In this document: one piece after another, positions 1 through 6,234 of the stretch
Position numbering within the stretch: the stretch's first letter is position 1
Layout of the letters: each line of letters starts with the position of its first letter
Assembly (NCBI GenBank): GCA_000717735.1
Contig: JOBE01000101.1
Span: 1-12,411, forward strand
Reading direction: 5' to 3'
From: Streptomyces griseoluteus
GTDB lineage: Bacteria > Actinomycetota > Actinomycetes > Streptomycetales > Streptomycetaceae
Length of the DNA stretch: 12,411 nt
Program-made: the position numbers and the translations under genes
Notes under the pieces: generated by a model
What the model was told of the DNA's origin: nothing
Database searches by the model: none
What the model saw: the letters and a program-made list of their open reading frames with translations, nothing else

Positions 1-92
1 GCGGGCCCGCGTCCCCGACACCCCCCGCGCCCCACGGGCCCCACCCGCCGCTCACGCCCCGACGACCGCGCCCGTTCGCCGAGCGCTATCCC

Positions 93-515
93 GTGCACGT
101 ACCGCTGCCGCCCACCGGACCCCGCCCCGCTCCCGTCCGGGGCACCTTCCAGCCCCTGACGATCAGGACCGCGCGGGACGCGGTCGCCGCTGCCGCCGGG
201 TACCTGCGGTGGCTCGGGTTCCGGGACGTCGTCCAGCCCGAGGAGCGCCCCGCGTCCGGGGTGGACCTGCGGGCCCCCGGGCTCGTCGCGCAGGTCGACC
301 CGAGCACCCGGCCCACCGGCCTCAGGGCCGTCGAGTGCCTGTGGCTCAACGGACTCAGCGCCTCCGCCGTGAGCGTGTGCTTCTCGCTGGCCGGCTACAC
401 ACCGGAGGCCCGTTCACGCGCCGCCGAGATCGGTCTCCCGCTCTTCGTCCTGGACCTGACGGGCACCCCGCAGCCGGTGAACGACGCCGCCGACGGCCTG
501 GCCACAGGCGCCTGA
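93..515 (+). CDS. Mrr-like restriction-endonuclease-fold protein, altered active site
   Basis: A 140-residue protein that reads as a stand-alone Mrr-type (PD-(D/E)xK fold) domain. Visible signatures are GVD with D58, then VAQVD at 65-69, the FSLAGYT block at 97-103 and the LFVLDLTG strand at 117-124, in the order usual for Mrr cores. In active Mrr proteins the second motif is QxK; here residue 69 is Asp instead of Lys, so DNA cleavage is doubtful and a DNA-binding or structural role is possible. The GTG start at 93 is chosen because the family-like PLPPTG...PVRGTF N-terminus begins there. There is no clear Shine-Dalgarno and the frame stays open to the left edge, so an upstream start cannot be excluded. 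No partner methylase is nearby. The fold call is from motif recognition; function is inferred only. Confidence 0.75.
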   Translation: MHVPLPPTGPRPAPVRGTFQPLTIRTARDAVAAAAGYLRWLGFRDVVQPEERPASGVDLRAPGLVAQVDPSTRPTGLRAVECLWLNGLSASAVSVCFSLAGYTPEARSRAAEIGLPLFVLDLTGTPQPVNDAADGLATGA

Positions 516-574
516 GCCTCCGGGCCGGGACCCCAGGCCGGTACCCCAGGACCTCGACATCCGAAATCGGCCAT

Positions 575-592
575 TCACGCGTGACGATCACG
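575..592. promoter_or_regulatory. Overlapping palindromes, possible operator
   Basis: A perfect 10-bp palindrome TCACGCGTGA (575-584) overlaps a second inverted repeat CGTGA-CGA-TCACG (580-592), giving three half-sites 37 bases upstream of the membrane-protein start. It lies in the only gap between the Mrr-like gene and the TIGR04222 gene, where a promoter is expected. Operator function is inferred from symmetry and position alone. Confidence 0.25.
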
Positions 593-628
593 GTCTGCCG
601 GGCACAACACCCTCGGGGGGTGGGCGTC

Positions 629-1429
629 ATGCCGACGGGGATGTGGTGGTTCATCGGAGCGGCCTGCGGGCAGCTGCTGCTCGCCGCCGTGCTGTGGGGA
701 ACCCACAGCAGGAGAAGCGGAGCACCGCCCCCTGGCGAGGTGCCGCCGCCGCAGGCCCTGGCGCTGCTGCGGGGCGGGCGGCGGGCGGCCGTCACCGTGG
801 CACTCGTGGCACTGCACCAGCGCGGGGCGGTCGCGGCGGGCCGCAAACATACGATTCGGGCCAACGGCGGACCGGGGCGAACCGCCGACCCCGTACAGCT
901 CGGTGTGCACCGGGCGCTCCGCCGGGCCTTCCCGTTGCGGGACCTCGTGCTGCGTCCCGAGGCGCGGCGGGCGGTGGACTCGCTGCGGAGCGAACTGCGG
1001 GCGGCCGGTCTGCTCGGATCGCCCGGGCGGCTGGGGGCGGCCAGCGCGCTGCTCGGCTGCGTACCGCTGACGCTGGCGGTGGGGGCGTACGCGACGGCGC
1101 CGTCCGGTGCGGTGCTGACCGTGGTGTTCGCGGCGGGCGCGCTGCCGCTGCTCGCGGCGCTGACACTGTTGCGGCTGCTGCCGCCCACCCGGGCGGCGCG
1201 GCGCCTCCTCGCCGTCCTGCGGGAGCGGTATCCGCTGCCGGCGCATCGCAGCGAGGTGACGGACGGACGGCTGGTCCAGCTGTACGTGGCGCTGTACGGC
1301 GATCCGGCGCTCGCCCTGTTCCTGCCCCGCTTCTCGCGGGAGGGCGGGCTGCTCGACCGGCCGGCGGAGGCGGACCGGAACCGGCCGCCGCCGGATCCCC
1401 GTCCGGCCACGGGTGACCGTCCGGGCTGA
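629..1429 (+). CDS. TIGR04222 domain-containing membrane protein
   Basis: A 266-residue membrane protein of the actinobacterial TIGR04222 type, function unknown. One hydrophobic segment lies near the N-terminus (about 5-23) and a hairpin of two lies at about 135-155 and 160-183. Between them is a cytoplasmic-looking Arg-rich helical region starting with LLRGGRRAAVTVALVAL (47-63), the pattern by which I recognise the family. The tail (about 240-266) is Pro/Arg-rich and probably disordered. The start is taken at ATG 629 because the G-rich run 615-620 is then spaced like a ribosome site; GTG 620 and ATG 641 are alternatives. TIGR04222 proteins often end in a Gly-rich tail, which is absent here. 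It is followed after 19 bases by the acetyltransferase start. Confidence 0.8.
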   Translation: MPTGMWWFIGAACGQLLLAAVLWGTHSRRSGAPPPGEVPPPQALALLRGGRRAAVTVALVALHQRGAVAAGRKHTIRANGGPGRTADPVQLGVHRALRRAFPLRDLVLRPEARRAVDSLRSELRAAGLLGSPGRLGAASALLGCVPLTLAVGAYATAPSGAVLTVVFAAGALPLLAALTLLRLLPPTRAARRLLAVLRERYPLPAHRSEVTDGRLVQLYVALYGDPALALFLPRFSREGGLLDRPAEADRNRPPPDPRPATGDRPG

Positions 1430-1448
1430 GCCCGCGCCATACTGTCGT

Positions 1449-1976
1449 ATGCGCATCAGAGCGGCCGCTTCGGCCGAACTCCCGCTGCTCCAGGACATCG
1501 AACGGGCGGCGGGCGAGCCGTTCCGCACCCTCGGCATGGCGGCGATCGCCGACGACGATCCGCTGCCGCTGGACGTCATGGAGTCGTACCGCTGCGCGGG
1601 CCGGGCGTGGGTGGCGGTGGACGCCGCCGATCGTCCGGTCGCGTATCTGCTGGCCGACACGGTCGACGGCTCGGCCCACATCGAGCAGGTGTCGGTGCAT
1701 CCCGGGGCCGCGCGCCGGGGCGTCGGCCGGGCGCTGATCGAGCACCTGGCGGCGTCCGCAAGGGAGCAGGGCCTGGCGGCGCTGACCCTGACGACGTTCA
1801 CCGAGGTCCCGTGGAACGCCCCGTACTACACGCGGCTCGGCTTCCGCCCGCTCACGGAGTCCGACCCGGCCCTGACGGAGGGCCTGCGCGCCATCAGCCG
1901 CGCGGAGTCCGCCCACGGCCTCTCCGTCTGGCCCCGTGTCTGCATGCGCCGGGAGGTGGAGGGGTCCGCCTCTTGA
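1449..1976 (+). CDS. GNAT family N-acetyltransferase
   Basis: A 175-residue Gcn5-related acetyltransferase that would transfer an acetyl group from acetyl-CoA to an amine; the substrate cannot be read from sequence. Motif A is clear at 81-100: strand VSVHP, then the pyrophosphate-binding RRGVGRAL loop (89-96) and helix. The later segment NAPYYTRLGF (123-132) is the typical motif B region near the C-terminus. Length is normal for a single-domain GNAT. ATG 1449 begins the RIRAAASAE strand typical of the fold and is preferred over GTG 1413, which would overlap the previous gene. No Shine-Dalgarno is visible; a CATACT/TACTGT sequence immediately upstream suggests a leaderless transcript (inference). 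It converges with the oxidoreductase gene. Confidence 0.88.
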   Translation: MRIRAAASAELPLLQDIERAAGEPFRTLGMAAIADDDPLPLDVMESYRCAGRAWVAVDAADRPVAYLLADTVDGSAHIEQVSVHPGAARRGVGRALIEHLAASAREQGLAALTLTTFTEVPWNAPYYTRLGFRPLTESDPALTEGLRAISRAESAHGLSVWPRVCMRREVEGSAS

Positions 1977-1996
1977 GGACCCCTCGCGCGCGGCCC

Positions 1997-2045
1997 GGTG
2001 CGCCGCACCCGATGCCCGGAGCTCGCACCCGGCATGCGGTGCGCC
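1997..2045. terminator. Bidirectional hairpin between convergent genes
   Basis: Arms GGTGCGCCGCA (1997-2007) and TGCGGTGCGCC (2035-2045) pair over 11 positions with two G-T wobbles. An inner ATGCC/GGCAT stem can form as well. There is no U-tract, as is common for actinomycete terminators. It fills the gap between the acetyltransferase stop and the stop codon of the oppositely oriented oxidoreductase gene. Confidence 0.6.
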
Positions 2046-2699
2046 TCACTCCTCACTCGGGCCCGTCGCGTACGCCAACGGCGGTGCGATCGCGCGTACG
2101 TCGACCTGCTCCGCCACCCACAGTCCGATGAACAGCGCGGCGGTCGCCTCCAGCAGTCCGGACCGGTCCAGTCCGCCTCCGGGCACCGGCTCGCAGCCCA
2201 CGTCCCGTACCAGCTGGTGCACCCGGGCGAGCGCCGCCTCGTCGTCCCCGCAGACGGGAACCGCGAGGGGCTGACCGTCGAAGGCCGGCGGGGTCATCCG
2301 CCACACGTCCTCGTGGCAGAGGTTGAAGGCCTTGACGACCCGCGCACCCGGTGCCGCCGCGGCGAGACGGCGCGCCGCCGAGGGGCCGCCTTCCGTCAGC
2401 AGCCGGAAGCCGGGCCCGACCGGATTGGCGCAGTCGAGCAGGACCTTCCCGCTCAGCGGCCCCCGCAACGCCCCGACGACGTCCGTTCCGGCGCCGTACG
2501 GCAGGGCGGCCAGCACGACCTCGCCGAAGCGCGCCGCCTCGTCCGGACCGCCGTGCCCCGCGGAGCCCCCGATGCGTGTCGCGAGGCGTCGCGCCTTCCG
2601 CTCGTCCCGGCCTCCGACGAACACCTCGTGCCCGGCCCGCACCCAGTGCGTGGCCAGTGCGTCCGCCATGTTCCCCGTTCCCAGCACACCGATCTTCAA
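2046..2699 (-). CDS. NAD(P)-binding protein, F420-dependent oxidoreductase-like
   Basis: With the TTG start at 2699 the product is 217 residues. It opens directly with a Rossmann strand and GTGNMA dinucleotide loop (7-12), followed by FVGGRD at 27-32 at the end of the second strand. VVLAALPYG (61-69) and KVLLDCANP (85-93) follow in the order of the F420_oxidored / NADPH-dependent F420 reductase family. The likely role is a small NAD(P)H-linked reductase; the co-substrate is not proven. TTG is chosen because the frame in front (to GTG 2768) adds only low-complexity residues before the Rossmann strand, a purine-rich GAGAGG ribosome site precedes it, and a -10-like TAGTGT (complement of 2743-2748) would lie inside the longer version. 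It is divergent from an HxlR regulator, a common arrangement in which the regulator controls the reductase (inference). Confidence 0.85.
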   Translation of the reverse strand: MKIGVLGTGNMADALATHWVRAGHEVFVGGRDERKARRLATRIGGSAGHGGPDEAARFGEVVLAALPYGAGTDVVGALRGPLSGKVLLDCANPVGPGFRLLTEGGPSAARRLAAAAPGARVVKAFNLCHEDVWRMTPPAFDGQPLAVPVCGDDEAALARVHQLVRDVGCEPVPGGGLDRSGLLEATAALFIGLWVAEQVDVRAIAPPLAYATGPSEE

Positions 2700-2742
2700 C
2701 GTTCCGCCCCTCTCCGCGTCTGCTTCATCCGCTTCGGGGACG

Positions 2743-2775
2743 ACACTAGGAAACCCGTCAGGCACCATTCGGTAC
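2743..2775. promoter_or_regulatory. Divergent promoter region, oxidoreductase / HxlR
   Basis: The gap holds TAGTGT (complement 2743-2748) as a -10-like hexamer for the oxidoreductase and TAGGAA (2747-2752) facing the regulator gene. An imperfect ACC-ATTC-GGT inverted repeat (2764-2773) lies just before the regulator start and is a candidate regulator site. No convincing -35 boxes were found; all of this is inference from position. Confidence 0.3.
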
Positions 2776-3126
2776 GTGACGACCGACGCCTATCTCGCGG
2801 ACTGCCGCGCCCGCCTCGCCTTCGACCTGCTCTCGCACACCTGGAACGCCGTACTGATCTGGAGCCTGCGGGAGGGTCCCCGGCGCCCCGGCGAACTCCG
2901 CGAGCGCATCGGCGGCATCAGCCCCAAGGTCCTGACCGAGACGCTGCGCCGGCTGGAGTTCAACGGCCTCGTGGAACGACATGCCTACGCCGAGGCGCCA
3001 CCCCGCGTCGAGTACGAACTGACCGCCCTGGGCAGGACGTTGCTGGGTCCGATCGACGCGTTCGGCGCCTGGGCCTTCGAGCACGGCGACGAGGTCATGG
3101 CCGCCCAGGCCCGGAACGGCGGGTGA
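2776..3126 (+). CDS. HxlR-type winged-helix transcriptional regulator
   Basis: A 116-residue HxlR (DUF24) family regulator. Visible features are Cys10 in the position of the redox-sensing cysteine of several family members, then LLSHTWNAVLIWSL (18-31). GPRRPGELRERIGGISPKVL (34-53) leads into the recognition helix (about 48-62). A wing around the ARG-containing EAPPRVEYELTALG segment (73-86) completes the winged helix. These proteins act as dimers and often respond to electrophiles or oxidants through the N-terminal Cys. The start is GTG 2776; no Shine-Dalgarno is evident, so the message may be leaderless or nearly so. It is divergently placed next to the reductase, which makes that gene the prime candidate target. 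It ends 22 bases before the convergent ligase fragment. Confidence 0.88.
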   Translation: MTTDAYLADCRARLAFDLLSHTWNAVLIWSLREGPRRPGELRERIGGISPKVLTETLRRLEFNGLVERHAYAEAPPRVEYELTALGRTLLGPIDAFGAWAFEHGDEVMAAQARNGG

Positions 3127-3148
3127 GCACCGGAGCGTCACCGGCCTG

Positions 3149-3967
3149 TCAGCGCGTACCCCCGGTGGTTCCGTACCGCTGCCGCAGTTCCACCTTCCGC
3201 ACCTTGCCGCTCACCGTCATCGGGAACTCGGTGAGGATCTCGACCCTGCGCGGGATCTTGTAGTGGGCGAGCCGGTCCCGGCAGAAGGCGGTGAGCTCCT
3301 CCAGGGTGGGGGCGTCGGCGGGGTCGCGGGGGACGACGCAGGCCAGGATCTCCTCGCCGTACCTCTCGTCGGGGATGCTCACGACCTGCACGTCGGCGAC
3401 CTTCGGGTGTCCGTGGAGGAACTCCTCGATCTCGCGCGGGTACACGTTCTCGCCGCCCCGGATGATCATGTCCTTGATGCGGCCGACGATCTGCACGTAG
3501 CCGTCGTCCCGCATCACCGCCAGGTCCCCGGTGTGCATCCAGCGGCCGGGGTCGATCGCCTCCCCGGTCTTCTCCGGTTCCTTCCAGTAGCCGAGCATCA
3601 CGCTGTAGCCGCGGGTGCGGAGCTCTCCCGCCGTGCCGCGCTCCACGGTGATGCCGGTCGCCGGGTCGCTGATCTTCACCTCGACGTGCGGCATGACCCG
3701 GCCGACCGTGCCCGTGCGGCGCTCCAGGTCGTCGTCGCGCCGGGTCTGGGTGGAGACGGGCGACGTCCCGGTCATGCCGTAACAGATCGACACCTCGGCC
3801 ATGTTCATCTCGGCGACGACCCGCTTCATCACCTCGACGGGGCACGGCGAGCCCGCCATGATCCCGGTGCGGAGGGTGGAGAGGTCGTACGAGGCGAAGT
3901 CGGGCAGGTTCAGCTCGGCGATGAACATCGTCGGGACGCCGTAGAGCGAGGTGCACCACCCCGTCCC
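3149..3967 (-). pseudogene. Acyl-CoA ligase, 3' fragment (C-terminal ~270 codons)
   Basis: This is the C-terminal half of an AMP-forming acyl-CoA ligase (ANL family). Recognisable parts, from the 5' side: CTSLYGVPTMFIAEL, GIMAGSPCPVEVMK, ICYGMTGTSPVST, the GYW/ HTGDLAVM block, GRIKDMIIRGGENVYP, and the end motif PMTVSGKVRK with the catalytic lysine. The frame is intact but begins abruptly at about 3955 and has no N-terminal part or P-loop. An upstream stop (3971-3973) belongs to the phage primase gene in the same frame. The A5 motif reads TGT where the family has TET, i.e. the near-invariant Glu is Gly (codon 3767-3769), which would impair adenylation. The first internal ATG (3928) could start a 259-residue protein, but nothing supports its expression. 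The 5' part of the same gene lies at 6798-7064. Confidence 0.85.
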
Positions 3968-3970
3968 GCT

Positions 3971-4570
3971 TCAAGGCGCCAGTCGGCTGACAACGGCGCG
4001 TAGGTCACCCAGCAATGACGGGGCGTTGCCATGTCGGCGCCCCGTCATTGCGATGTAGCGGCCGGTCCCGTAGATCTCAACGGCGGTGCCGTCAGGTCGC
4101 CTAATCTTCCGTCCCTGTCGGACGTCAGCGCGACCCCAGATGTGCAGCCCATCGCCTGACGGTGAGACCTCTACGTAACAGGTCTCCGCGTCGCGCACGA
4201 TGGCTGCGGCCCACGGCGCCAGACGGCCCGTGAGTGGGTTCAAACAGTGGTCCAGGTCGATACAGACGATGTCATCGACGTCCGAGAGGACGAAGCCCAG
4301 ACCGACGCCGGCCGACGAATCGGCGGCGCTCTTGTGCGTGCTCCACGTCCGCGGATCCGTCGAGGAGGCCGCCATGCCGGCGACAGTCAACGGTCGCTTG
4401 TCCGCAGCGCGACGTACCCACCTGTCGCGGGTCGTCAGCTCCAGTGGAGTTGCATCCTTCTTTGCCGCGCGATGCGCAGCCACCCGACAACGAGTCGAGC
4501 AGAAGCGTGCGCGGTGCGAGTGCCTCGCGCCGAGATGCTCGCCGCATCGCTCGCAGTGGGGTGTGTTCAC
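3971..4570 (-). CDS. Zinc-finger plus primase-polymerase (AEP) domain phage protein
   Basis: A 199-residue protein with two parts. The N-terminus has a four-cysteine site C6-x2-C9 ... C24-x3-C28 within a FCSTRCR motif, a zinc finger often seen at the start of actinomycete replication proteins. Residues about 45-199 look like the bifunctional primase-polymerase N-terminal domain (archaeo-eukaryotic primase fold): the metal-binding DLD at 105-107, EVSPSGDGLH with H143, and YGTGRYIAMTG at 167-177. It would synthesise primers in phage or plasmid replication, but the helicase domain or partner usually next to it is missing. The start is GTG 4570; the ribosome site is weak. The stop codon is followed in the same frame by the ligase 3' fragment only a few codons later, so the original C-terminus may have been cut at the junction. 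AT-rich TAGATAAT upstream is a possible -10. Confidence 0.8.
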   Translation of the reverse strand: MNTPHCERCGEHLGARHSHRARFCSTRCRVAAHRAAKKDATPLELTTRDRWVRRAADKRPLTVAGMAASSTDPRTWSTHKSAADSSAGVGLGFVLSDVDDIVCIDLDHCLNPLTGRLAPWAAAIVRDAETCYVEVSPSGDGLHIWGRADVRQGRKIRRPDGTAVEIYGTGRYIAMTGRRHGNAPSLLGDLRAVVSRLAP

Positions 4571-4855
4571 GGGGTCCAGTGCCTGACCCGCGATTATCTA
4601 AGTCAACCGTAGACCGTGCCGCTGTGTGCCCGCCTCCCGTTTCAGGGGTCAGGTCAGTCCGGCCGGCGCCCGTTCGAGCCTCCAGCGGGCTCCTGCGGAC
4701 GCCTCAGCCAGATCCCCCAGACCCGTACACGGGGAGCGGACCACCACCTCTTCGGTCTGGAGGTGCGGCGGTCCGAGTACACCCCCTGGGGTATCCGGTG
4801 GTAACTTAAGCGGCCGACCCGCGCTGTGCGTCGCGCACCGCCGAACAATGGTTCC
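4571..4855. other. Noncoding control region of the relic, left part
   Basis: No convincing gene was found here. The stretch lies between the divergent primase gene and the membrane-protein unit. It contains an AT-rich TAGATAAT/GTTGACT patch (complement of about 4592-4604) in front of the primase gene, a hairpin at 4738-4774, and an ACCCC-CT-GGGGT inverted repeat (4781-4792). A GTAACTT motif at 4801-4807 recurs at 4878-4884 in the promoter. Compact phage control regions look like this, but no specific repressor site can be named. Confidence 0.5.
4738..4774 (+). other. Imperfect hairpin in noncoding region
   Basis: GGACC (4738-4742) pairs with GGTCC (4770-4774) and CACCTC (4745-4750) with GAGGTG (4760-4765). 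This gives 11 base pairs with a small internal loop and the nine-base loop TTCGGTCTG. It is far from any stop codon, upstream of the promoter at 4856. It could be an operator, a small RNA element or a relic; pairing is seen, the role is unknown. Confidence 0.35.
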
Positions 4856-4884
4856 TTGCGGGGCAGTTGACCGTGCTGTAACTT
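4856..4884 (+). promoter_or_regulatory. Sigma-70-type promoter of the membrane-protein unit
   Basis: TTGCGG (4856-4861) and TAACTT (4879-4884) are separated by exactly 17 bases, which fits a vegetative actinomycete promoter. The predicted transcription start is near 4891, giving a leader of about 195 bases before the GTG at 5085. TTGACC (4867-4872) also lies within the spacer and may be a competing -35-like sequence. Confidence 0.5.
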
Positions 4885-4943
4885 GTTGGGGGCGTGTACC
4901 GGCTGGAAACCTACACACGCACCTGACCCTTCCCGAATCCGAA

Positions 4944-4985
4944 ATGGACGAACTGATCGTATTTGACCTCGCCGTGACGGCGTAG
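4944..4985 (+). CDS. Possible 13-codon leader ORF
   Basis: ATG at 4944 opens a 13-residue peptide (MDELIVFDLAVTA) ending at TAG 4983-4985, within the predicted leader of the membrane-protein gene and just before two hairpins. No Shine-Dalgarno is visible, and an ORF this short arises easily by chance. If translated, its position would suit a leader peptide controlling hairpin folding. I do not recognise the peptide. Confidence 0.2.
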   Translation: MDELIVFDLAVTA

Positions 4986-4987
4986 GC

Positions 4988-5048
4988 CCAGGAGCTGCCT
5001 TGTCGGCTCCTAGCTGGAGACCACACCGACAGGTGAGGCATGTCTCCA
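4988..5048 (+). promoter_or_regulatory. Two tandem hairpins in the 5' leader
   Basis: Hairpin 1 is AGGAGC (4990-4995) with GCTCCT (5006-5011). Hairpin 2 is TGGAGAC (5015-5021) with GTCTCCA (5042-5048), carrying an inner CACC-GACA-GGTG stem (5024-5035). They lie back to back, 25 bases before the GGAGG ribosome site at 5073. The arrangement suggests a folded cis-regulatory leader, either attenuator-like or stabilising the message. No known riboswitch class was recognised. Confidence 0.45.
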
Positions 5049-5084
5049 CGCAATACGCGTCAGTGACACTCGGGAGGAAACAGC

Positions 5085-5294
5085 GTGACGTCCAGCGGCA
5101 CCACCACTATCTGTGCGCACCCGGTTCGCGACATCATCATCGTGATGCTCGTCGGCGCGGTGGTCGGCCTTCTTTCCTTTATCGTCGTCACCGAACTTGG
5201 TGGCACCGTTCTTGACGGCCTCACCAAGGCGGGAACCGCGTGCCTCGCGGTTACGGGTGCGGGCCTTATCGTGCTCCAGTACCTCAAGCGTTAA
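5085..5294 (+). CDS. Small two-helix membrane protein (holin-like or cargo)
   Basis: A 69-residue protein with two hydrophobic helices, about 16-37 (DIIIVMLVGAVVGLLSFIVV) and about 48-66, joined by a short polar turn and ending in YLKR. The GTG start at 5085 is supported by a strong GGAGG at 5073-5077. The size and two-helix layout resemble small phage holins, but no lysin or other lysis gene is nearby, so a holin call is not secure. It could also be a cargo gene acting at the membrane of the host. The gene has its own promoter, a structured leader and a strong terminator, unlike its neighbours. Several codons end in T (for example in the LSFIVV segment), lowering third-position GC relative to chromosomal genes and fitting foreign origin. 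Confidence 0.75.
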   Translation: MTSSGTTTICAHPVRDIIIVMLVGAVVGLLSFIVVTELGGTVLDGLTKAGTACLAVTGAGLIVLQYLKR

Positions 5295-5302
5295 CGTCTT
5301 CG

Positions 5303-5330
5303 GGAGGGGCGACCCAAGGGTTGCCCCTCC
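5303..5330. terminator. Strong bidirectional hairpin terminator
   Basis: GGAGGGGC (5303-5310) pairs perfectly with GCCCCTCC (5323-5330), extended inward by a G-T wobble and ACC/GGT around a short CAAG loop. It sits eight bases after the membrane-protein stop and before the stop codon of the convergent acidic protein gene, so it can serve both. Confidence 0.75.
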
Positions 5331-5345
5331 GAGGTACGGAGCCCC

Positions 5346-5687
5346 TCAGCGCTCCATGCTGTAGCCGTTCTCAGCGAACGGATTGCGGCTTCCGGTCGGC
5401 ACTTGCTTCTTCTCGGGTCGCTTACCGTCCTCGTCGAGTCCGTGACGCTCGCGATACAGGGCCGCGCCGGCGCTGACGCCTCGTCCTCCGCTGCCGACGT
5501 CGACTCCGCGGGGACCGCCGGATCGGTAGACCGGTGCGGGCGGCTCGGGGGTACCGAAGGCTTCGAGGAACGCCACAGCGTCCGCGCTCAGTTCCTCGGG
5601 GGTCTCGCCGCGCAGGAACGCGCACATGGGCGGAGTCAGACCGTGCGCTTCGCCGGCCGCGAGCTGTTCGGGAGTGGGGTCGTTCAT
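5346..5687 (-). CDS. Small acidic phage-type protein, scaffold-like
   Basis: A 113-residue protein rich in Glu, Pro, Gly and Ala. Residues 1-45 form acidic helices (PTPEQLAAGEAHGLTP, ETPEELSADAVAFLEAFG). The middle (46-75) is Pro/Gly-rich and probably disordered. The C-terminal part has a basic stretch GKRPEKKQVP and the ending RNPFAENGYSMER, a tail type I associate with small proteins in Streptomyces prophage regions. It might be a scaffold or other morphogenesis accessory, but I do not recognise a defined family. ATG 5687 is supported by GAGAGG at eight bases. The gene lies 13 bases downstream of the zinc-ribbon gene on the same strand, so the two probably form an operon. No capsid or portal gene accompanies it. 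Confidence 0.65.
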   Translation of the reverse strand: MNDPTPEQLAAGEAHGLTPPMCAFLRGETPEELSADAVAFLEAFGTPEPPAPVYRSGGPRGVDVGSGGRGVSAGAALYRERHGLDEDGKRPEKKQVPTGSRNPFAENGYSMER

Positions 5688-5700
5688 GGGTGTTGCCTCT

Positions 5701-6102
5701 CTACTTCATGGAGATGTCGGGGGCGCGCTCGTGGCCGTGGCGTACCGGCTCCGGATGCGCAGGGGTGATCCGCTCGCGCGGGGTGTAGTCGATGACGGAG
5801 TCGTCGGGGACGCCGCAGTCGGTGATGTCCTCGGCCTCCAACGCGTCAAAGCTCGTCGGCACCCACACGTTGGAGAGGGTGGAGATGTACACGAGATAGT
5901 TGACGTCGTAGTGACCTGACGTCATGGCGCGCAGCGCCTGCGCGTATCGCTCACGGGCGATGGTGTTCCGGCAGTCGGCACACCGTCGGGTGTAGCCGTC
6001 GGCGCGGAGGCTGTCCTTGTGGAAGTGGTCGGACGTGACTGGGAGGCTGCGTTCGCAGTCGGGGCAGGTCCTGTGGGGCGGCGTCAGCACGTCAGTTCGC
6101 AT
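5701..6102 (-). CDS. CxxC/CxxC zinc-ribbon phage protein
   Basis: A 133-residue protein starting at ATG 6102 (ribosome site GGAG just upstream). Cysteine pairs C13-P-D-C16 and C41-A-D-C44 are 25 residues apart and flank ...HFHKDSLRADGYTRR. This is the pattern of the zinc-binding N-terminal part of endonuclease VII-like and related phage proteins. No HNH nuclease motif follows: the rest (about 60-133) is acidic and ends in a His-rich tail, so a nuclease activity is not supported. It may bind DNA, RNA or a protein partner. The longer in-frame version reaching 6255 was rejected because it has no matching ribosome site and adds unrelated residues. It is upstream of the acidic protein gene in a likely two-gene operon. 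Confidence 0.7.
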   Translation of the reverse strand: MRTDVLTPPHRTCPDCERSLPVTSDHFHKDSLRADGYTRRCADCRNTIARERYAQALRAMTSGHYDVNYLVYISTLSNVWVPTSFDALEAEDITDCGVPDDSVIDYTPRERITPAHPEPVRHGHERAPDISMK

Positions 6103-6156
6103 GGCATCTCCGGTGTTCTGTCGTCCCGCCGTTCTGTCGGGTGCGGGCAAATGAAG

Positions 6157-6182
6157 AACTCCCCACCGACGGGTAGGGAGTT
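6157..6182 (-). terminator. Hairpin upstream of the zinc-ribbon operon
   Basis: AACTCCC (6157-6163) pairs with GGGAGTT (6176-6182). One C-A mismatch follows, then ACC/GGT closing a GACG tetraloop. Read on the minus strand it is followed by CTTCATTTG, a weak U-tract, so it could end minus-strand transcription entering from the right before the zinc-ribbon gene. On the plus strand no U-tract follows. Confidence 0.5.
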
Positions 6183-6234
6183 GGAATTCATCGCCCCCGC
6201 GACGGAGCACACCACCGCTCACGGAGGAGAGAGC

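Noticed and set aside
575..1916. Minus-strand open frames of about 370-410 codons
   Set aside because: They overlap the membrane-protein and acetyltransferase genes, have Arg/Pro/Ala-rich content and no recognisable family.
1998..3263. Plus-strand open frame of 421 codons
   Set aside because: It crosses the oxidoreductase gene antisense and the HxlR gene out of frame, and has no motif.
3263..4003. Long plus-strand open frame (246 codons) over the ligase fragment
   Set aside because: It is antisense to a clearly recognisable ligase sequence and has the low-complexity composition of a high-GC shadow frame.
4664..4690. GTTCGAGCC resembling a tRNA T-loop
   Set aside because: The flanking bases do not form a T-stem and no acceptor or anticodon arms were found.
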